A stretch of 9,114 nt of DNA from Dehalococcoidia bacterium (lineage in GTDB: Bacteria > Chloroflexota > Dehalococcoidia > Tepidiformales > Tepidiformaceae). Every line of letters starts with the position of its first letter. Positions within the stretch are counted from its first letter, which is position 1. Positions 5,611-9,114 of this stretch are shown here, in pieces. The stretch spans positions 1 to 9,114 of the forward strand of contig JALOAP010000099.1 in the NCBI GenBank assembly GCA_023228745.1, given 5' to 3'. The translations under genes and the position numbers were made by a program. Under the pieces are notes generated by a model. That model had not been told where the DNA came from. It worked only from the letters and a program-made list of their open reading frames with translations, and searched no databases.

Positions 5611-6497
5611 TGGTGCTCACGCCGCCAGTCATCATGGAGCGGCTGGCCGATCTGTACGGCATGCCCGAGCACACGCCGCATGGCGATGCCGTCGCCGAAC
5701 TGGTGCTGACCATCCTTTCGCAGAACACGGCGGACACCAACAGCGGGCGCGCGTTCACGCTGCTGCTTCGCCGCTTCGGCTCATGGGACGAGGTCGCCGA
5801 AGCCCCGGTCGAGCAGGTCATCGAAACGATCGCTCCGGGTGGTCTCGCTCAGCAGAAGGCCCCCCGCATCCAAGCCAGCCTTCGCGCCATCGCCGAGCGG
5901 TCCGAGGGCTGGAACCTCGACTTCCTGCGCGAGATGGAGCTCGAAGATGCGCGGGCGTGGCTCCGTTCGCTCCCGGGCGTCGGCCCCAAGACTGCTGCCT
6001 GCGTCCTCCTCTTCGCGCTTGGGCTCCCCGCGATGCCCGTCGATACCCACGTCGAGCGTGTCGCCAAGCGCCTCGGCCTCATCCCTGCGTCACTGACCGC
6101 GGAACAGGCACATGACGCGCTCGAAGCGCTGGTCGAGCCCTCGGACTACTACCGCTTCCACATGCTGCTCATCAAGCACGGGCGGCGCATCTGTGCCGCT
6201 CGCCGTCCGCTCTGCAAACGCTGCCCACTCGAGCCCGAATGTCCATCGAGCTTGCTTCGCCCGCAAGCGGAAGCCGCATCGCCCTTGGCTCAGCGCAGGT
6301 CGTCCTCTTCGAAGTCATCGTCATCGAAATCGTCGGCCTCGAAATCCTCAGCTTCGAAATCCTCCGCGCCGAAGTCGTCCTCGAAGTCCCCCCAACCAGC
6401 CTCGTCGTCGAATTCCGCGGCGGGTTCGTCAAAGTCGTCGTCATCCCGGAAGTCCGCCCCTGTCGGGAAGGATGGCCGAGCCCCAGCGGGTACGTAA
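5610..6497 (+). CDS. nth: Endonuclease III family glycosylase/AP lyase with Ser/Lys tail
   Basis: Base excision repair enzyme that removes oxidised pyrimidines and cuts abasic sites. The catalytic domain (about 1-215) has the helix-hairpin-helix LPGVGPKTAACVL with catalytic Lys127, catalytic Asp145 in PVDTHVERVA, and the cluster Cys195-x6-Cys202-x2-Cys205-x5-Cys211. The early motif is LTILSQNTADTNS, unlike the LLSAQATD of E. coli Nth, so substrate range may differ. Nth proteins usually end soon after the cluster, but this one runs on to 295 residues: 229-295 contain 31 Ser, 13 Lys/Arg and one acidic residue. That tail is antisense to the acidic tail of the convergent gene over 208 bases. It could be a DNA-binding tail or mere read-on to the next stop. 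The ATG at 5610 shares its A with the preceding TGA (TGATG), and GGCGGA lies just upstream, so translation is probably coupled. A second ATG is at codon 9. Confidence 0.92.
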   Translation: MVLTPPVIMERLADLYGMPEHTPHGDAVAELVLTILSQNTADTNSGRAFTLLLRRFGSWDEVAEAPVEQVIETIAPGGLAQQKAPRIQASLRAIAERSEGWNLDFLREMELEDARAWLRSLPGVGPKTAACVLLFALGLPAMPVDTHVERVAKRLGLIPASLTAEQAHDALEALVEPSDYYRFHMLLIKHGRRICAARRPLCKRCPLEPECPSSLLRPQAEAASPLAQRRSSSSKSSSSKSSASKSSASKSSAPKSSSKSPQPASSSNSAAGSSKSSSSRKSAPVGKDGRAPAGT

Positions 6498-7348
6498 CCA
6501 AAGGCCGGCACGGTCCGCGCCAGGAGCTGCAGTACCGGCGCCAGCAACACGACGAACACACCGAGCACGCTAATCACCACGAAGTTCCGGAACGGCACCG
6601 CCGCAAGGTCGTCGATAAGCCTGCGCAGTTCCTCCACAAACGGGTCGTTGCCACCCACCTGCCCGATGAGGAAGCGCACGCCTCCGACCAGCACAAGCCC
6701 GGCGATCGCCGCACACAGGATGCCCACTCCGAGGTTGCGGACCCGGCGGAAGTCATGGCTCCGAATCACTACCGCCACCGCCGCGATCGCCGTGAGGGCC
6801 AGGAACAGCCACGTTGCGATCTCCGCCCGCTGGTTCGTCGTTTCCGAAAGCTGGCCAACGAGCGTCTGCAGCAACCCCTCCGAGGAGAGCGTGCCGATCG
6901 ACTGGCTGCCGGTGCGGTCGAACGCGTCGATTCCGTCTTCGTACACCAGCAATGCCGAGCGCTCGAGGATGATCCCGCGGAGCTGGTCATCCGTGGCGTT
7001 GAGTGCCTCGTTCCTCGTCAGTTGCACGTCCAGCGGGTAGCCGGGAATCGGCACCGTTGGGTCGTCGGTTGCCCCCACAAGCTGGCGGAGTTCATCGCGG
7101 TGTTCAGCTACTACGAGGTCGACCTCGGTCAGCGTCGCCACGCCCGCCTCGAGCAGATCCATTGCCTCCGTCCGCTCCGTCGCCTGCTGGCAGCTCACCG
7201 AAACCACGAGCAGGAAGAGTGCGATAGCAAGGAAGGCGATGAACCCGAACGCGCCGAGGTCCGAACTGCCCTGGTCGTAGTGGGAGAGTCGCTGCCGCGC
7301 CCGGGCGGGAGGCATGCGTCGATAGTCAGGGCCCGAAACGCGCTGCAT
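6290..7348 (-). CDS. Four-helix membrane protein with long acidic C-terminal tail
   Basis: Unrecognised protein of 352 residues. Likely membrane helices are at about 31-52, 177-195, 205-229 and 255-277. The basic N-terminus (RRMPPARARQR) suggests the N-terminus is cytoplasmic, which places residues 55-175 outside as a mostly helical acidic domain and the C-terminus inside. Residues 299-352 are extreme: 31 of 54 are Asp or Glu and 9 are Phe, in five-residue units such as AEDFE. Such a tail might bind basic proteins, RNA polymerase, ribosomes or cations, but nothing in the sequence decides this. The ATG at 7348 follows the RDD gene stop by seven bases, and AGGA (part of that stop region) ends five bases before it. 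The two genes are therefore an operon. The 3' 208 bases overlap nth in the opposite direction. A later ATG (codon 12) lacks a ribosome binding site. Confidence 0.85.
   Translation of the reverse strand: MQRVSGPDYRRMPPARARQRLSHYDQGSSDLGAFGFIAFLAIALFLLVVSVSCQQATERTEAMDLLEAGVATLTEVDLVVAEHRDELRQLVGATDDPTVPIPGYPLDVQLTRNEALNATDDQLRGIILERSALLVYEDGIDAFDRTGSQSIGTLSSEGLLQTLVGQLSETTNQRAEIATWLFLALTAIAAVAVVIRSHDFRRVRNLGVGILCAAIAGLVLVGGVRFLIGQVGGNDPFVEELRRLIDDLAAVPFRNFVVISVLGVFVVLLAPVLQLLARTVPAFGYVPAGARPSFPTGADFRDDDDFDEPAAEFDDEAGWGDFEDDFGAEDFEAEDFEADDFDDDDFEEDDLR
6304..6386. repeat. 15-bp tandem repeats with TTCGAA core, coding on both strands
   Basis: TCGAA occurs at 6309, 6324, 6339 and 6354, then CCGAA at 6369, each 15 bases apart; a further TCGAA comes at 6381 after 12. 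On the plus strand each unit reads as Ser-Lys-Ser-Ser-(Ala/Ser) in the nth tail. On the minus strand it reads as Asp-Phe-Glu/Asp-x-x in the acidic tail. The near-palindromic core explains why both strands give repetitive low-complexity peptides. Confidence 0.8.
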
Positions 7349-7355
7349 TTCTGTC

Positions 7356-7937
7356 CTAGCCGATTCTCACGACGATCGTCCCGGCAATGCGGTCGTGCAG
7401 CGTGCGGCGTTGCGAATCGAACGCCGACCAGAGGAACCCGGCCGATGCGACCAGGAATGCCACTGCCACCGCCACCCCGGACTGGACCGTCGAATCGCGC
7501 AGAGCATACGCCACGATGATCCCAATGCCGAGAATCAGGACATAAAGCAACAGGCCGATCACCCGCGCTACCGCCCCTACCACGCCCAGCGGCCGTCCAT
7601 CGGAGCGGATGATCATCAGCTGCATCACGGCAGCCCCGATCGTCTGTCCCTTCCACGCGTGTGAGATGAAGAAATAGAGCAGGAACGCCGGGACGATCGC
7701 ACCCACACAGGCCCAGAACACGTTAATCGCTGTCGAAGAAGGGTCCACGCGCTCGAAGTCCGAAGAAATGAGCACCACGAGCGAACCGGCTGTCACCAGC
7801 AGCGATGCGATGATAAAGAGCACCAGGACGTCGAGCGTTCCCGCTGCGACGCGGGACTCGAAGGTCGCGTAGTGGAGGCGGACGGGCCGTCGCGGACGGG
7901 CTTGCGCCGCCTGGGCGGTTGCGCTGCTCGCGGTCAT
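7356..7937 (-). CDS. RDD family membrane protein
   Basis: Integral membrane protein of 193 residues with the RDD domain; the family has no single agreed function, and some members have been linked to transport or ion exchange. The defining residues are visible: Arg29 and Asp36 in FESRVAAGTLDVLVLF, the loop KGQTIGAAVMQLMIIRSDGRPLG (positions 96-118), and the final DSQRRTLHDRIAGTIVV (174-190). The usual Lys after QT(L/I)G is Ala here. Hydrophobic helices lie near 35-58, 71-92, 126-146 and 151-173. The N-terminal 20 residues are Ala/Arg-rich and probably cytoplasmic. The start is ATG at 7937, preceded by a TAAAAT box and no ribosome binding site, so this is the first gene of a two-gene operon with the acidic-tail membrane protein seven bases downstream. 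The two may act together. Confidence 0.9.
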   Translation of the reverse strand: MTASSATAQAAQARPRRPVRLHYATFESRVAAGTLDVLVLFIIASLLVTAGSLVVLISSDFERVDPSSTAINVFWACVGAIVPAFLLYFFISHAWKGQTIGAAVMQLMIIRSDGRPLGVVGAVARVIGLLLYVLILGIGIIVAYALRDSTVQSGVAVAVAFLVASAGFLWSAFDSQRRTLHDRIAGTIVVRIG

Positions 7938-7945
7938 TACGAGGC

Positions 7946-7951
7946 ATTTTA
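7946..7951 (-). promoter_or_regulatory. -10 box (TAAAAT) of the RDD operon
   Basis: On the minus strand TAAAAT is followed by eight bases (GCCTCGTA) and the ATG at 7937. It matches TATAAT in five of six positions. RNA would start within about two bases of the ATG, so the transcript is leaderless or nearly so. No ribosome binding site fits in this space, and I see no good -35 box. Confidence 0.6.
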
Positions 7952-7984
7952 GCCCTCGGATGGCAACGGCATAGGAAAGCGTTA

Positions 7985-8009
7985 CGGCTGCTTAGCTTCC
8001 GGCTGCTTA
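7985..8009 (+). repeat. Direct repeat CGGCTGCTTA x2 in the divergent promoter region
   Basis: CGGCTGCTTA occurs at 7985-7994 and again at 8000-8009, fifteen bases apart, in the 82-base spacer between the RDD gene and the metallopeptidase gene. The second copy runs into the likely -10 box of the metallopeptidase. The first copy is followed in the same way by TAGCTT. It may be a regulator site or a duplicated promoter element. Confidence 0.5.
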
Positions 8010-8013
8010 TGCT
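8008..8013 (+). promoter_or_regulatory. -10 box (TATGCT) of the metallopeptidase gene
   Basis: TATGCT is followed by six bases (CAGGGC) and the GTG at 8020, the same geometry as the promoter at 4450. It keeps the T, A and final T of the -10 consensus. No separate ribosome binding site is present, so a leaderless transcript is likely. Confidence 0.5.
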
Positions 8014-8019
8014 CAGGGC

Positions 8020-9114
8020 GTGCTTGCCAACCCGCTGCGCCCCCCGGCTCCCCAGGTCGTGTACTCACCCTGGCGCCCGAATCTCTGGGTGCTCGTCGTC
8101 ACGAGTGCCGCAGTGCTGGGCCTGCTGCTCGGGAGTCTCAGCACGCTCGTCTTCGACCGGGGGCCGCTCGCCCGCTACGAATACCACCTCTGGCGCTGGC
8201 AGGCCGACACGCTCCTCGACAACGTCTTCTCCCGCCTTGGCATCGGCCCCTCGCCCGGCGATGCGGACGGCGAGGCGGTGCTTCGCGAATACTTCGCGCT
8301 CACGAGCCAGCTCCGAGCCGCCAGCGAAGCCGACCCACCGGACGTCGCGCTTCTCGAGACCCTCGCCAATGAACGCGCGACCTACGAAAACGACGTTGAG
8401 CGACTGATCGAACGCTACATCCACGAGGCGGCGGTCAGTGCCGGGCTCGAACAGCGCTTGCCGCTCTTCCGCGAAGTCTCGTTTGTTTGGCCGCCCGTCG
8501 ATTTCGAACTCACCGAGCCGCCACGCCTGCTCGTCCGGTCGCCTCGGGACACCATCCGGCGCGCGGGAGACACCCTGCTCAAGCCCGACCTGACGCTCCG
8601 GGACATCGCCCACATCGAAGAGCGCACTGATAGCGCGGAGACGGTCTCGCTGGTGATCTCCATCGGTGGCCTGGCGGCCTATCCCGCAATCGTCCGCGAT
8701 GATCGCAGCTACCAGGGCATCCTCGACACCGCTGCCCACGAATGGGTCCACCACTATCTCGCGTTCTTCCCCCTTGGCCAGCAGTGGGGCAAGGGCGGCG
8801 ACGCCGAGACGCTCAACGAGACGACCGCGAACATTGCGGGCCGCGAACTCGCGAACATCGTGAATCAGCGCCACCCGGTCGTGCTTCCGCCCGGCGCCGA
8901 CGGTGGACCTCCTCCCCGGCCGGCGCCGAGCGTCGACTTCAATGCCGAGATGCGGGCGCTCCGGCTCCAGGTGGATGATCTCCTCGCGGCCGGAAAAATC
9001 GACGAGGCAGAGCGGCTGATGGAGGAGCGCCGCCAGTTCCTCGCCGAACACGGCATCACCATCCGGAAAATCAACCAGGCATACTTCGCCTTCTACGGCA
9101 CGTACGCCGATACC
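8020..9114 (+). CDS. Membrane-anchored HExxH metallopeptidase-like protein, 3' end missing
   Basis: The frame is open from GTG at 8020 to the window edge (365 codons, no stop), so the C-terminus is unknown. Residues 22-45 form one membrane helix after a short proline-rich start, so the rest is probably outside the cell. Residues 85-145 are charged and helical. The zinc motif is His240-Glu241-Trp-Val-His244 (bases 8737-8751), after a strand-helix stretch (LVISIGGLAAYPAIV). Asn-Glu-Thr-Thr-Ala with Glu267 follows 23 residues later, the expected third zinc ligand of a gluzincin (H-E-x-x-H plus E). A Pro-rich linker (288-303) and a charged helix (308-343) lead to KINQAYFAFYGTYAD (350-364), which resembles the C-terminal part of some bacterial putative aminopeptidases. 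The exact family and substrate are unknown. It diverges from the RDD operon. The start rests on frame, promoter spacing and helix position. Confidence 0.82.
   Translation, partial: MLANPLRPPAPQVVYSPWRPNLWVLVVTSAAVLGLLLGSLSTLVFDRGPLARYEYHLWRWQADTLLDNVFSRLGIGPSPGDADGEAVLREYFALTSQLRAASEADPPDVALLETLANERATYENDVERLIERYIHEAAVSAGLEQRLPLFREVSFVWPPVDFELTEPPRLLVRSPRDTIRRAGDTLLKPDLTLRDIAHIEERTDSAETVSLVISIGGLAAYPAIVRDDRSYQGILDTAAHEWVHHYLAFFPLGQQWGKGGDAETLNETTANIAGRELANIVNQRHPVVLPPGADGGPPPRPAPSVDFNAEMRALRLQVDDLLAAGKIDEAERLMEERRQFLAEHGITIRKINQAYFAFYGTYADT

Noticed and set aside
5144..6115. Plus-strand ORF of 323 codons
   Set aside because: Out-of-frame shadow of the flavoprotein and nth genes, with an Arg/Ala/Ser-rich product.
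6304..6386. CRISPR-like array
   Set aside because: The period is only 15 bases without separate spacers, and the repeat is explained by low-complexity coding on both strands.
6239..7519. Plus-strand ORF of 426 codons
   Set aside because: It runs antisense through the acidic-tail and RDD membrane genes. The product is His/Arg-rich without domains, while the minus strand gives clear membrane helices and an RDD domain.
8065..9051. Minus-strand ORF of 328 codons
   Set aside because: Antisense to the metallopeptidase frame, which carries the HExxH site, a membrane helix and a promoter.

Overview
The window is dense, high-GC bacterial DNA with ten protein-coding genes plus one probable small ORF. 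It has no RNA gene, mobile element or CRISPR array that I can see. About 97% is coding and no gap exceeds 100 bases. The mix of features points to a GC-rich member of Chloroflexota, possibly Dehalococcoidia-like: a short actinobacterial-type MutY, a bacterial QueA, a geranylgeranyl-reductase-family flavoprotein, GTG starts with leaderless-type promoters, and a small 15-residue-repeat membrane protein of a kind I associate with that phylum. This assignment is an inference from gene style, not a proof.

Layout, left to right. (1) 1-1901, plus strand: the 3' part of fmt (initiator tRNA formylation), overlapping by ATGA into rlmN (23S rRNA/tRNA m2A methylation). (2) 1825-2244, minus: an unrecognised repeat-plus-membrane-anchor protein. 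(3) 2306-3325, plus: queA (queuosine synthesis). (4) 3289-4200, minus: mutY (adenine removal opposite 8-oxoG). (5) 4298-4414, plus: a putative 38-residue membrane peptide. (6) 4462-6497, plus: a geranylgeranyl-reductase-like flavoprotein overlapping (TGATG) an endonuclease III family gene with an unusual Ser/Lys tail. (7) 7937-6290, minus: an RDD membrane protein followed by a four-helix membrane protein with a strongly acidic tail. (8) 8020-end, plus: a membrane-anchored HExxH metallopeptidase cut off by the window edge.

Functionally the region is mostly housekeeping. fmt, rlmN and queA serve translation and RNA modification. mutY and nth are two iron-sulfur base-excision glycosylases. The rest are envelope proteins without assigned jobs.

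Gene organisation is the most distinctive property. All three convergent gene pairs overlap tail to tail (77, 37 and 208 bases). The longest overlap encodes a Ser/Lys-rich tail on one strand and an Asp/Glu/Phe-rich tail on the other, both from 15-bp TTCGAA-type repeats. Several first genes of transcription units have a -10-like hexamer 6-8 bases before the start codon and no ribosome binding site, whereas genes inside operons have AGGA-type sites. I see no clear evidence of a previously undescribed multi-gene system. The least characterised parts are the 15-residue-repeat protein, the RDD/acidic-tail pair and the metallopeptidase.
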